Assembly: GCA_035578175.1 (NCBI GenBank)
Contig: JAQMRL010000002.1
Coordinates: 130,822,171 to 130,886,170, forward strand
Direction: 5' to 3'
Length of the DNA stretch: 64,000 nt
Source: Catonia carolina
Lineage: Eukaryota; Arthropoda; Insecta; Hemiptera; Achilidae
Below are positions 34,491 through 46,891 of the stretch, piece by piece. A program made the position numbers and the translations under genes. Each line of letters starts with the position of its first letter. Within the stretch, counting starts at the first letter, position 1. Below the pieces are notes generated by a model. The model was given only the letters and a program-made list of their open reading frames with translations, searched no databases and was not told the DNA's origin.

Positions 34491-34889
34491 ATAAATGGTG
34501 TAGGCTACGTCAAGTAATAAAAATTACTAATGTTTAGGTATTTAGTAATATAATATTGATTTAACAGTGTAGTTGTTTAAATATGGGATCAGAAAACTAC
34601 AATTATATTGTTGTGATAAAAATTAATTACAAAAAAAACATATTAATTATATTCAGCAGACATTAATAAAAATGGTGTGATTTCAGAAAACAGCAATAAG
34701 TACCTAGTAGCTGATATGACCCTTAAACAAGATTTCAGTCTTTATAAGTAACTTAACTCATTTGAAGAGTTACCAGGAGATCATATTTTATAGCAAAAGA
34801 TTATGGTGTGAAGCAGTAATGAGAGACTATTTCCTTATTATTTCTTTTAGACCTAACCTAACATAACTTACTTATCAGGTTAAACAAAA

Positions 34890-34965
34890 TTAAACTTTTT
34901 AGTTTAGTTTATTTTTAAAACTACATTATTTACTAGGTCATTAGCAACTATAGTATGTTTTAACA
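34890..34965 (-). repeat. SINE family 2 tail fragment
   Basis: Shares the tail GGTCATTAGCAACTA with the full copy at 35096-35283, without the tRNA-like head. Confidence 0.45.
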
Positions 34966-35095
34966 TGACAAAATCATCCAAAATTTGCCTGAAAATTTAA
35001 GTAAAACATTTCACTTTGCAGTTCCATGCAATCAATTGTTTTAAACCACTATACCATGGAAATGGACCAAAGTGAACTTTCTGCAGTACAAAGCA

Positions 35096-35283
35096 TTTAA
35101 ATTTTTTTAGTTTATTTAAAGTCGCATTGACAGCTTGGTCATTAGCAACTACTGTGGGTTTTGGTACTTTAATGCTGGGTTTTAATTAAAGTGTTAAAAT
35201 TTTCAGACCCTAGCTGGGAATCGAACCCAGGACCTTTCCCTTTGTAGGCTAGCAAGCTAGTCACTACACCACAGAGGTGGTCT
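35096..35283 (-). repeat. tRNA-derived SINE, family 2
   Basis: On the minus strand: A-box-like TGTGGTGTAGTGACTAGC, B box GGTTCGATTCC, then CTAGGGTCTGAAAATTTTAA and a tail with GTTGCTAATGACCAAGC. The same order occurs at 50770-50945 (+) and 56755-56925 (-). Family 2 differs from family 1 in the body after the B box. Confidence 0.72.
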
Positions 35284-36425
35284 TCTTAAAATTAAAAAAA
35301 AACTAAGTTGACAATTTCAAATTAAATAGTAACGAAAATAAATAATGAAAATTTAAATAAATACTACCCAAAGAGTTTAAAGTACTTGTTCAGATCACTG
35401 GGAAATTATATAACAGAAACAATGGTTTTACTAGTAAAACCAACAAAATAGGTTAAATCAATTTTGAATAAATGACTGCATTGTTAAATACTAGAAACAC
35501 ATTATAATTTCTTTTGTGTTATATATATTCAGACAAAATTTAGTTATTTAAAATTAAGGAACTCGTTTTATAATGTGGCTTGTACAAAAAGGCTGCTAAA
35601 TATTTAAACCCTACAGACAATCAGTTTAAATTAACCATAATGGTGTTTTTAAAAACAACCTAGATAACTTAATTAGTTAAATTGAAATGAATGAGAGTTT
35701 TTATTTAGTTTTAAAATAACTTTGTGACAACATAAACTCAGAAATAAATTTGTAAAATATTAAAACACTACTATAAAAATTAAGTATGTAAAACAAAAAC
35801 AAAGGTAATTAATATGAAAAGCAGAGGTAAAAAATTAAGCTAGGTAAAAAAATACAGGAAATGTTATTAAGGACAAATTTATGGAATAAAACAGGATAAT
35901 GTACATACGAGTATATTTTCCAGAAAGATAACACAAAAATTACCTTAGTATTACAATTTGAGGTACTATAGTAATATTATACATACTCGGAAAGTAGTTT
36001 AGGTCAATGAAGTAAATAATAAGTTTGACATTTGAAAATGGTCTCAATAAAATAAATAATAATAATAATTTTTCAATTATTATTGTTGTATAATAGTTAA
36101 TATTTTTTTAAATTAGTTTTTAAAAACAATTAACTATTCTGTAATGGAATCAAGAACAATATTATTATTATTATTATTATTTTATGTATATTTGGTAGTC
36201 TGGCGTACCAGCCACCATTTAATTCTCTTGGGTACCACAATGCAACAGTAATTTTGTAAATAAATTAAATACTAATAATAGTTATTTTATTTAAATTGTG
36301 AAAATATATTTTGATAATTCAAGCTAAAATTGTAACGTTAACAAATCAAGCTGAATTTAAATATGTACATGTTCAATATAATTGTATTATTATATCGCTA
36401 TTTAAATCTTATGCTTTATTTTTAC

Positions 36426-36488
36426 CTTCAAACTGAGCGAAGGGTCTATGGTTGTTTGGATTGAAACGGTTCAAGATATCTCGTTCAT
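36426..36488 (-). CDS. sal: Spalt 63-nt micro-exon (in-frame cassette)
   Basis: Flanked by a TTTTACTAG acceptor and a GAAG|GTAAAA donor. It opens in the phase left by the upstream exon and closes in the phase needed by the downstream exon, reading (N)ERDILNRFNPNNHRPFAQFE and a split Gly codon into [10 protein letters not shown]. With 21 codons it can be skipped without a shift, giving Pro-Ser-Leu-Pro instead. Support is splice sites plus phase plus the non-random ERDILNRF reading in an otherwise AT-rich intron; I do not have an alignment to prove family conservation. Confidence 0.8.
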
Positions 36489-37580
36489 CTAGTAAAACAT
36501 ATTTAAATTTAAAAATTATTAAAATTAATTAATACCTTTGGTATACAAAATAAAATTTTAAAATAATAATAACAACTATAACAATTATTACTTTTATGTA
36601 AATATAGCAATATTTTTGAGTATATGGGTACCAAGTAATTGTTATTAATACAAACACTGAGATATTTCCATTCAGTGTTACCAAAGTAAAGTTAGTGTGT
36701 GAACTGTATTGTCAATCATTTCACAAAAATAAATGTTTTTAGTTTATAACACATCAACAATAATAGTTAATTACAATTCCATTGATGTGGATCATTTCAT
36801 TGGTTAATTATGGAAGGTTAGGTTCAGATCTTTGAAACTGAACTCATGATCTCCAGCTTAGCAGTAAAGTATTGTACTGATAGCCACTGAGAATATTTTT
36901 ACATTATTATTTCCAGAAAAAGAAATTAAAAAATCTATAAGAATTATAAATTCTAAAGTTTATGTTTATAAAATACTTTGTACATTATCAAAATACCATA
37001 AGTTACAAATGGAATTTAGGAAATTACGTTCAAATATTTATTGACAACAAATGTACCTACCTACAACAAAAAAATTTAATAACACATACTACAGGTCAAC
37101 ATTCAGAGGGGATAATAAAATAAAGAAACTAGGTAGGAAATAAAACATAAATTAATTGTAAAGGATGGAATGCAAACAAAACATAAAGTATCAGGGAAAA
37201 TAAATGACTGAGTTAAATAAAGTTAAAACAAATTACTTGTAAAATAAAAACTGATGGACTACTAATAAATAAAAAGAAGAGCACAACGCTACATCTTTTA
37301 ATCAATATTTTTGTACAAAAAATGATCAAAAACAAAAACATTTTTCACCAAAAATTTTTAACAATTCAAACATCAGTAGTTATTGTTGAAAATAATATAC
37401 CTACTGACATAAACTAGTGATATTTGTTTAAAAAATGTCGTGCTACCAACAAAATTATTAAAAACTCACTTCAAATAAAGCAATAATGTTCTTTAACATT
37501 GCATATTAGTAACATTGGTAACAAAATAATACACGCATTATCAACTTTCTTTTTATCCTCGATAAAAATTTATTCTTGCA
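36489..37580 (-). other. Spalt intron, unassigned part
   Basis: AT-rich DNA; a weak tRNA-like patch near 36810-36890 (GAACTCATGATCTCCAGCTT) may be a degraded SINE. Nothing else was identified. Confidence 0.45.
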
Positions 37581-37584
37581 ATGT

Positions 37585-37835
37585 TGTGTAGCCAACATTG
37601 CATCTGTTCAAATAAGAACAATAAGTAATCCCATGACCTAAAGAAATGAGGATGATATGTATGACATATAAATGAGGTGTAGTCTTGTACAGAATCAGGC
37701 TGAGCATTCCTGAGAGAATATGGTTAATTGAACCACAATTCTCTAAGTACACCTGTAACCATTCTCTATTATTCAAATCCATGTAAAATAAACTGCCTTT
37801 ACTAGGATTTGATCCACAGAACTTTCATCTCAAAA
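37585..37835. repeat. Dispersed repeat D, copy 2
   Basis: Matches 11595-11830 in the same orientation with several small gaps; shared CATTCCTGAGAGA, TGGTTAATTGAACC-like and ACTGCCTTTA runs. Confidence 0.6.
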
Positions 37836-38147
37836 AATGACTGTTTAAACAACTGACTTACATGGAGACCTTAACTCAAGACCAATCCAGTGAGTCTTAT
37901 GAACATAACAAAAAAATGAGTAAATTCATCAATTTTTGGCGGTGTGCAAGTACTTTTTGTTGAGCAATTTGTTCAAAAATCAATTTGTATTAGTCATAAA
38001 CATTTCTAAAAACTTTATTTATTTAATGCCACCCACTCACATTAGGAGGAGGCAAAGGTTATTTTATTCCTGGACATACACTTTTGAAAATGTATGTATA
38101 TCAAACATCCTATGTAGGATTTTAAACAGCCATATTATTTAAAATTG

Positions 38148-38478
38148 AAATATATATTTCTAACCACCAGAATACGGTAACTTAAAACACTTACCAATTT
38201 TTATAGCACTTTCGTGTATTTTGTACACATAGTTCCGAAATATGCAACTTACACACAGATTGAATATGACAATCAATTGATTAAGACTGTTTTAAAAATA
38301 AGAATCGACTATTCCTTAACTACCATGGTAGGAGTAGGAAGTTTTAAATTTTGACGTAAAAATAATTTAATTAATTTTAATTTACTGAAGATGTGTACAA
38401 GATAGATGAAAGCGCTATAAATATTGGTAAGTGTTTTATGTTACTGTATTCTGGTGGTTAGAAATAATATATTTCAAT
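38148..38478. repeat. Inverted pair with the best hammerhead-like core
   Basis: The outer ends are inverted copies (TTTCTAACCACCAGAATACG and its partner at 38440-38465). Right arm: AATTTA then CTGAAGA (38385-38391), stem II partly decayed, GAAA (38408-38411), self-complementary GCGC, TA, then TAAAT, which pairs with ATTTA to make stem I. The left arm on the minus strand keeps an intact stem II (GTGT...ACAC), GAAA and GTGCTATAAA but has a damaged CTGAAGA. Between the two arms every conserved element is still present. Confidence 0.72.
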
Positions 38479-38611
38479 GCTATATTTATAACTAAATTAT
38501 ACTAAAATTAACATTTATTGCAATAAACAATAGTTTTATATCCTAGTCAGGAAAATTCATCATCAAGAAAGATAATAATATTTTTACTTGGTCGGTACCA
38601 CAACTGAATGA

Positions 38612-39000
38612 TATTGTTTAGGTTATCAGCCAAAAGGCTGGTTTGAACCTCTAGAAGCTTTTCTAAGTAAAACGAGGAGTGAGGTGGTTTACCATTCCCT
38701 TTTTCACTGAGTGGAAAAGCATATTTATCAGCATGCCAGGCCCTCTGAAAAGCATCTACTTTCCACCCTGCAAATGACATCTTCACTTTATTCACTTCAG
38801 GGCCTTGCTCCGTAATGAAATTCCTTACTCTTAGAGGAAATAACTCTGACTAGGGTCTTTTACACCTCTACCTCTTCTGTTCTTAAATGGTTTATTCATA
38901 TAATCGGCTAACCATGTAATAAGAAATAGAACTATTTTTTTGTAGCCCTGGAACTAGCAGATCGAGTGCAAATAGTTTAACAATCCACCTGCCTGTAGTG
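38612..39000 (-). repeat. Dispersed repeat A, copy 4
   Basis: Minus-strand copy in a spalt intron with the landmark runs of the family and a few small differences from copies 1 and 3. Confidence 0.8.
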
Positions 39001-40019
39001 GACAGCACAACTGAATTTAATTTTATAAATATCAGAAACCAAAATAAACAAATAATACAAGTAAAAATAATGTTAATCTAGAGCATTAAGTAGGTGCCAA
39101 ATAATTAGGAAAGTTCTAATAAAAGTTACATTTAAATGTATTTATGTAATTGCACCAACCAGGATATGTAAAATATTGTTTAATGCTATAAAATAACATT
39201 TCATTATTGACAGAATCTGATATGAATTCTCATGGAGGAAAGCAGTTCCTGTCTAGACAGACAGGAAACAAACATTAAAATAAAGTGAATGGCACTAACG
39301 GGTTCAAATAAGTCAATGTGGAACCTTGCATCAAATTGTAACAAGTTGGCCCTGTTAAAACTGGATATCAGTAACACAAGTAGGTGGGTATCTTAGCTGT
39401 TCATTTAATAACATAATTGACCGGTACTCTGATAAAAATTTAAAAAAGTAAATTATAAAGTTATATGTTACATTAACAGAAATTAAAGTAAATTATTTAT
39501 TCTGCATTTAGGTAAAAGAGCTCGTATAAAATTACCTATAATTGTAAAAAAATTATATTATAATTTTTAAATGATAATGGTTAGATAAACAATAAGGTTA
39601 CCAGCTGATATGTGTACATGAAAATACACCATAAGGTGAATTCACTCAGTTCTCATGGCAAAAAAGACAATTTGATATCAAATTTTTTGACAATCAAATA
39701 TTTGAGTGAAAACATGAATGGATAAGAATAATGAGCTACCATATAAAATTCGATCAATAATTTAGTTTTTATCAAAAATTGTAATTTCAAATTGTAGCCA
39801 ACATTTCAACTAGTATAAATATAATTAGATTTTCAAACATAAACCCTTTAATTCATAAAAAGGTGTTTTTCAGATTTTTTTAGTTTATTGGAAAGTTGGT
39901 TCAACATCTTGATTATCAGCACATACTTTGGGGTATGAATCAACGTTACTTTGGTACGCTAACCCTACACTACCAAGGTGGATATTTTCAGATATATTTC
40001 GGATAAAAATACACTACTA
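39001..40019 (-). other. Spalt intron, unassigned part
   Basis: AT-rich. A vague resemblance to SINE family 2 at 39880-39990 is too weak to call. Confidence 0.4.
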
Positions 40020-40130
40020 CTAATAATAAAAAGAGCTAATAATAAAAGAGCTAATAATAATTAAGAGCTAATAATAAATAATGATAAGAGCTAATAAAAG
40101 AGCTAATAATAAAAAGAGAACTAATAACTA
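40020..40130. repeat. Irregular tandem repeat of AGAGCTAATAATAAA
   Basis: Seven or so imperfect units built on AGAGCTAATAATAAA with variable spacing. Confidence 0.7.
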
Positions 40131-41310
40131 ACTTAACATAAAAAATTAAAAAAACTGCAGTATATCCTGATATGAAGTAAATTTAATGCAATAATCAATA
40201 AATTTCAAATTGATTTAAAAACTAAAAACTGATCTGATCACTAAATTTTTTTTAAAATTTCATTTATTTTGTGATACAGCTAAAACAACTGAAGAGTTTA
40301 ATGAATGAAGGTGCTACATAAAAAATATAGTTTTAAAAAAAGTGAAGAAAGTTTTAAGGCTTCCATTTTACAGCGAATTGTTTGATTTCTTTCACTTCAT
40401 ACCTATGTATTACCCATTTACAAAAAAGTATGTGTTGCAATTAATAATTTTTCAAACTTTATTTTACTTATGCATACAACAATTTTCATCCACAAAATAT
40501 CTGCATCCTCTAAGAATGAATGAATGTATTTCAGTTATACAGGACAAAGTTTATCATAAGAGAATTTTTCAAATAAATACTTAATAAGGGTTTATTACGT
40601 CACTTAACTGTTATTATTCTTAAAAGATGATGTTTTACATTCTGGTTAAAGAGTAGCTCAAGTGATCTTAACACCTTTATTCACCACAAAACGTAAAATT
40701 AGAAGAATATAATTATCCTTTATCCAAAAGTATTTCTTCAAACTGTAGAGATACAACATTTTATGTCATCTACATAAATAAATATGTACATAACACCTTC
40801 ATCAATCATAAAACTTAGTTTAAAAAAATGCTTCAAAGCACTCGCACCCACTTAGCACTTCACTTTTTTTTAAGACAAAGGATCTTTGAACCATCTCCAA
40901 GATGATAAAAAATAGAAGACCTAATGACACTAAACACAGATAAGGATATATTAGAAGATAGAAATGAATTCAGAAAAAACAACTGACAAACATAATGGTT
41001 TTCCACAGGAAAATTTAAGAAAACTTATCAAAGTGGAGCAATGAAAGAAAAAAGCATTTCAAAATTAATGAAGAAAGAAAACTCAAGCAAAAAAATTAAC
41101 TTGCATGGTACATAGTAGCTCACAGTTCAATTCTGAAATGTAATATGTTTACATAAAAGTACCAAAAACTACACGTCATGATTTGAATTCAAATTTTTAC
41201 AAAATTTATTCAAAAGCGCTTTTGTGAGTTTTGTTGCTGGCTAAAATTAATGAATTACAATTTTTAAAAAATAATATTAAAACTAGAATGAAATGTATAT
41301 TGATACTGAC

Positions 41311-41644
41311 TAGGTTGTCGTTTTGGCAGTGGTAGTACGCTCTCTCCTTCTGGAGGCGACCGTTTTACCGGTGGTTCTTGTTTAATAGGTGGTTCACCAG
41401 ATAATGGCCTAGGTCCTTCACTACTGGCATTACTCATCGTATCGTCACTAGCAATCCCCACACTAACACCAACACCGATTCCTGTAATACTTCCACTGAG
41501 GTTTATGGTACCCGGAACACTCGCTGATGAGGTAGTCACTGATGTTCCGATACTAGGAGTTTGTTGACCCTGCGACTTGTGCTCAAACAGATGAGGTGGC
41601 ATGTCACGAATTTTGTGCGTTAACATGTGCTGCTTCATGTTCCC
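41311..41644 (-). CDS. sal: Spalt transcription factor, finger end plus acidic/Pro-rich linker
   Basis: A 334-base exon (TTTTTTGCAG acceptor). It starts GNMKQHMLTHKIRDMPPHLF, completing the finger begun in the previous exon and followed by the family RD(M/L)P motif. It then has a Ser/Thr/Gly-rich segment and GEPPIKQEPPVKRSPPEGE, whose IKQE fits the sumoylation consensus. The end is placed at CCTA|GTCAGT because only this donor leaves the phase required by both possible downstream exons; a nearby GTATCA donor would break the frame. Confidence 0.92.
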
Positions 41645-41944
41645 CTGCAAAAAATTGCAGCAACATAAATTGCTGACTGTAGTTACTGCTGAAAATAACT
41701 TTCATTTAATATGACCATTATCTAAAACCATAAATCTTATTAACTCTTCATAATTCGAAATAATTACACACTGAAAACAATCAAAAATATATTCTGGATT
41801 AGGCATATATCTTAAAACCCAAATTGTGTGAAATTTACGCAAAAGAAGTCTTTAAAATTCATCCTGCACCTTATAATCAACCTTAATGGTAATATACTAT
41901 TCATCATTACCAACATATTTTCCTTTTAACTCTGCTTCAATTTT
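41645..41944 (-). other. Spalt intron start
   Basis: AT-rich, nothing recognised. Confidence 0.4.
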
Positions 41945-42215
41945 CTTCTTATTTACTTATTTTTACTAGATGCAACATGTTTTAGTGGATTCGTGATAAT
42001 CATACATTATTTTAATTTAAACTTATTACTTTATTATATAACATTTTTAGAAAATGTAGTCATCCAACCACTTCTATAAAATAATTTAGTTTTATAAAAG
42101 ATAACATCTTTTTAAAAAATTTCAGTAATTAATTTGAATGATCTATAAAACCTGATGGTGGATTCACCGAAACATGTTACTAAAAATAGTTAAATAAGAA
42201 ATAATTGAAGCAGCA
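41945..42215. repeat. Inverted pair with decayed hammerhead-like motifs
   Basis: The right arm reads CTGATG, GTGGATTCACC, GAAA (42169-42172), palindromic CATG, TTACTAAAAAT. The left arm, on the minus strand around 41985-41955, reads GATTATCACGAATCCACT, then AAAACATGTTGC. The right arm lacks three bases after CTGATG compared with the 32709 copy, so A9 is missing. Confidence 0.55.
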
Positions 42216-43951
42216 TTAAAAATTCACATTGGTGAAAACTAGAAGGGTGTTGTCATTTATTTTACATGCAACAGCTTCTTCTCTACCTAATTATTATGTT
42301 TATACTTTTACACATTATAGTCTGAAAGAAGCTTTTGAAAAATTGGAAGAGGAAGATTCTAAAATAAAAAACTTTCAGTCAACATTAAAAAACAACACTG
42401 GTTACTTGCAAAATGCCAACTTTCTTAATAAATAAAACACCACGAGAAGACCTTCTAGGAAAAATATTGACTTATACCTCTGTGTTATTTTCTTAACCGT
42501 ATGCTATACTTAGTTAAATAATTAAAAATAAATAGATGAAGAAAAGTGGGTTCATTTCCTCCAAGAGAAAAGAGTATGCGAAAAAGTTACATTAGGTAAT
42601 TACATTAGGGTAAATGACAAAAATGATTGTTATTTCTATAAATTGTCATATCAGATTATCTTATAGTCTTGATTTTTGCGAGGGGGAAACGCAAATAAAT
42701 AAAAAAGTGAAGCCATGCCGAAAAAATGAGGAACACATGGAGGAAATAAAGAGAGAATACAGAGAAGTGATGTATATGTTTGGTCCCAAATTTACCTTTA
42801 TATAAAAATGAAGAAACTTGCTGAAAACAACCAAAGTTGAAGAAATTCAGTTAAATAATAACAAAATCCAATGAAGAAAAACAGATCAACTTGATTAATT
42901 ACTTATGAGAAGTTAACATAACAGAATTTCATTTGTTCTTTTTTACTACGTGAAAGAATACAATAATTATTTTCATTATGAATAATACAATTTACATAAA
43001 ATAACACAATGTGGCATTATCAAACTTTTACAAAATTTATACAGAGCTCTATGATTCATGTAGATGGATATGTGGAATCAACGCACAAAAAAAATTTCCA
43101 CAAAAAGACTTACCACCTAAGTCTTTAAAAAATGTATAATAAAGAGTCTTCAAAGTTTGTAAGTTGACAATATTATTAAATACAATTATATACTTGCTCT
43201 GGATTACTAATCTTTCTACAAAATGAACATATAAACAAACTATTAAACAAAATAATACCATTATAGATAATTTTAAATGATTAAAAACACAATTTTACGC
43301 CAAAATTTTATATAACATGAACAAACAGAAATGATTTGAAATAATACAATGATATTAGTATAAATATTTATAGAGTAAAGCCTACAATTAAATGTTTTAC
43401 ACACACAGTGTTCATTCAATTTGAACATATGCCAAATTAATTATTGATATCAACTAAAATTTTGGCATCCATAACTGTTTTCGCTGTTACAATTTTACTT
43501 ACAATCATCATCAACCTAACCTAACAATGACTTTTAAAAATATTTCATTTTTAAACACAATTTTTTTATTATTACAACAGTACAATACTAAACTTGTTTT
43601 TCAATTAATCCTCATCAGAAATTTAATTCCTAAATTTAATGTATTAAATTAGAGAATTAGTTTTAGTTTGTTTGAATGAGACATGACATAAGACAATTAT
43701 TATATTTTAATAGCTGTGAAGAAGCAACATTTAATTTTAAATGAGTTTTAACGTTAGTTAATTCATTATGTGGGATTGTTTTAAATTATTTTATTATAAA
43801 TTAATGTGGCAACTAATTTAAATTCTTATTAAATTAGGATATATAAATGTAACTTATTACAACACAATTTTTTTATCATCAGTTTACTGTTGAAAATACA
43901 TTATAGACATTTAGAACAGTTTACGCACGGCTAGATACTATTTTTAATAAA
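42216..43951 (-). other. Spalt intron, unassigned part
   Basis: AT-rich. Short frames here (for example 42229-42435) show no family motif. Confidence 0.4.
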
Positions 43952-44072
43952 AATTTATATTATATTATCTAAAAATTCATAAGTAAGATATTAAGTAAGA
44001 TATTAAGTAAGTATTCATAAGTAAGATATTAATTTATATTATATTATCTAAAAATTCATAAGTAAGATATTA
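43952..44072. repeat. Two direct copies of a 42-base unit, 79 bases apart
   Basis: AATTTATATTATATTATCTA and the following CATAAGTAAGATATTA occur at 43952-43993 and 44031-44072, with extra AAGTAAGATATT units between. A local tandem duplication. Confidence 0.8.
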
Positions 44073-45950
44073 AAACTGTAGTTCCCCACAAATCTTTAAT
44101 GGAACAGAATATTTACAAACATTTTTAGAGAAAGATGTAAATTAAATAGAAAAAAATTTGTAGAAATTCATGGATCAAAGTACAAAATAGTAGGCCTATA
44201 GTAGGGTATACATTTTTAAGATAATCAGTAAAAATGAATGCAGATTGAGAAAAAATAGAAAATATGGCCAGAAAAGCTAATTGAAATCTTATCGACGTAG
44301 CTATAGAATGAATGAAAACAAATAAAGTATGAAGACAATAACAAAATGAACTGGTTTCAGGTAACATTAATTGAAAAATACTTAAATATAAAGATTTCAA
44401 AAGAATTAATCAATAACAAAAATTTTTAGGAAACAAATGAGTTTACATTTCCAGAGAAAAAGAAAATAAATTACGAATCACAAAAATGGACTGAAGAAAT
44501 GAAGAAACAACATAGTGAAAGTATGAAGGAGTTATGGAAATTAAGGAATCTAAATTAATTGAACATGATCCTCGTTGTTCAGAACCCCCCCCAAAAAAAA
44601 TACAAAAATTCTACAACATTCTGAGCTATTGATAATTTTGTTGAAGAGATATAACTTTCTGTGAAATTATTTAATAGTTTTATAATACTTGAACAAAATA
44701 ATACTATCAGGAAATTTCTATTTCAATAAATTTCCTGTATCCTGGGAGTATTAGACCATACATAATTTTTCACGAGAGAAGATTTTACTAACTTTGCAAA
44801 AATATGCTACTTTTTAATATAATCAGGAAATTTTACCATCAACTATTTGAAAAAAGTAATTCGATCACCATTGTAACAAAGAATTGCGAGGTTTAAAAAC
44901 ATAATATGGTGTTAAATGCCAAGACACAAAAAAATTTGGTATTGTAATTTGAAATGTGCGTTTTACTTTATATTTTATTTTAGATTTATAACTGAATATC
45001 AGGGATTTAAAAAAAATGAACTGCGATTAGATAAATGACAATATTAATCACATAGTTCAATGACATGCATACTTTGCCAAAATTTTAAACCTTATAGATT
45101 TCATTTATTTTTTAATATCCAAACAAGACTCAATAAATCGGTAGCTACAGAATTTTGTTTTCGATCGACAAAACATTGATATCTAAAATAAACCTACAAG
45201 TAAATCAGTCTGTCACTATAGTAGAATAATTGTACATCTGAATTACTACTTAAAGAGTGGTATTCACTCATAGTTTGGAACTATTCCAAATAATTGCCCG
45301 ATGGCTAATTTCAGCGGAACTATGCACTCTTCTAAAACATTGTAAGATAATTCTTAAAGGTCCAGGATGTATAAATTAAATAAATGTTTATACTTGGCGT
45401 ACATTACATTTACATTGTTTCTTTTAATTAAATAATCTATAATTAAAAAAGGTTAATTAATAACTTATCACAAATTTAACTCATGTTTTCAAACAAATTA
45501 GTACTGTACATAATCTACTATTTAAAGTTTAATTTATTTAAATTAAGTTAAATATAGTGTTTTTTTAAAATTTATGAACAATTATTTTGTAATTTGTGAT
45601 GTACAATATATAGCACAGATTAGTAGAAATAAGAACAAAATAAATCAACATATGGATGAGGTGAAGAAATTAGTAAAATAACTTACATAAAATTGTTAAT
45701 ATGTAGCCCTAGCATTAATTAAAAAATTTCCAAGGAAGGGAGCAAAAGATACAACATTGATCAAGATTGCTATAAATAATTTACGATAACTTAATACTAC
45801 TTTACTTTTATTTAAATTAAATTCAAATTTATTTTTTATTTTTTAGTCGAATATTTGTAGGTCCTATTGCAGTAATACTAAAAATTTATAATTATTTACA
45901 AATAAATTTTTGAAATGCATCCGCCAACCATTAATATAAATCACAATACA
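44073..45950 (-). other. Spalt intron, unassigned part
   Basis: AT-rich, no recognised gene or repeat. Confidence 0.4.
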
Positions 45951-46044
45951 CGAGGTTTGGCTATTAAATAACGAGACTGACGTTATAAAAAATTTAATTT
46001 TATACATAATCACTTGTAGTCACCTTCAATATACACTCCTTCTC

Positions 46045-46613
46045 TACCCCTACAACGCTCTATGCAAATTTTCCATTGTTGGAAACAGTGCTAGAAGTCA
46101 TCTTCTGTCAGCTCCTTCAGGACACGTCCCGCTTTCTCTTTTACAGCGTCCACAGACTCAAATCTTGTCTCTTTTAATGCAGATTTCACTTTAGGGAACA
46201 GGTAGAAGTCACATGGTGCAAGATCTGGTGAATAAGGTGGATGTTCTAACTCTAAGTTGCAGTACTTGGCTAGGAACCTCTTGACAGATAACGCGGAATG
46301 AGCTGCCGCATTGTCTTGGTGGAGAACCCATGATTTGTCCTTCCACATTTCAGGGAGTTTTTCCTTACTCTTTGACGTAGTTTAGAAAGTACCTCAAGGT
46401 AATAATATTGATTGATTGTTTGACCTTTAGGAACCCTGTGAAGGTACACAATCCCATGGATATAAAAAAAAAACAGTCATCATTGCTTAAAATTTTGACT
46501 TGCTCATTTGAGCTTTTTTGGCTCTTGGTGAAGTTCAGCTCTTCCAGTGCATGGATTGGCGCTTCGTTTCCGGATCGTAAGTAAAAACACCACGTTTCAT
46601 TACATGTTATTAT
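46045..46613 (-). pseudogene. Mariner transposase fragment, left arm and centre
   Basis: The longest open piece (46348-46091) has WVLHQDNAAAH and YSPDLAPCDFYLFPKVK, with the second and third catalytic Asp separated by 34 residues. Upstream are broken pieces VPKGQTINQYYYLEVL and ETWCFYL-like sequence; downstream a premature stop follows EDDF where the right arm still has QHCFQQWK. The N-terminal DNA-binding half is missing. Confidence 0.8.
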
Positions 46614-46615
46614 CT

Positions 46616-46812
46616 TCTACCTGTTCCCTAAGGTGAAATCTGCATTAAAAGGGACAAGATTTGAGTCTGTGGAAGCTGTAAAAGAGAAAGCAGCACGTTT
46701 CCTGAAGGAGCTGATAGAAGATGACTTCCAGCACTGTTTCCAACAATGGAAAATTCTCATGGAGCGTTTTAGGGAAAGAGAAGGAGTGTATATTGAAGGT
46801 GACAACAAGTGA
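46616..46812 (+). pseudogene. Mariner transposase C-terminus, right arm
   Basis: The plus-strand frame LFPKVKSALKGTRFESVEAV, then KELIEDDFQHCFQQWK, and IEGDNK with a stop. It is the inverted partner of the left arm and cannot encode a catalytic domain. Confidence 0.8.
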
Positions 46813-46891
46813 TTATGTATAAAATAAAAATAAAATTTTTTACATCAGTCTCGTTATTTAATAGCCACACCTCGTATAAATGAAATTTACC

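Larger units (their letters stand above)
45951..46874. mobile_element. Mariner inverted chimera with two 3' ends
   Basis: Inverted ends CGAGGTTTGGCTATTAAATA (left) and CGAGGTGTGGCTATTAAATA (right, reverse-complemented), TA at the right flank. The likeness is not limited to the ends: 45951-46208 and 46614-46874 are inverted copies of the same 258-261 bp, each holding the transposase C-terminus and stop. The 400 bases between continue the transposase upstream on the minus strand only. So two copies of one mariner's 3' end face each other. Confidence 0.85.
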
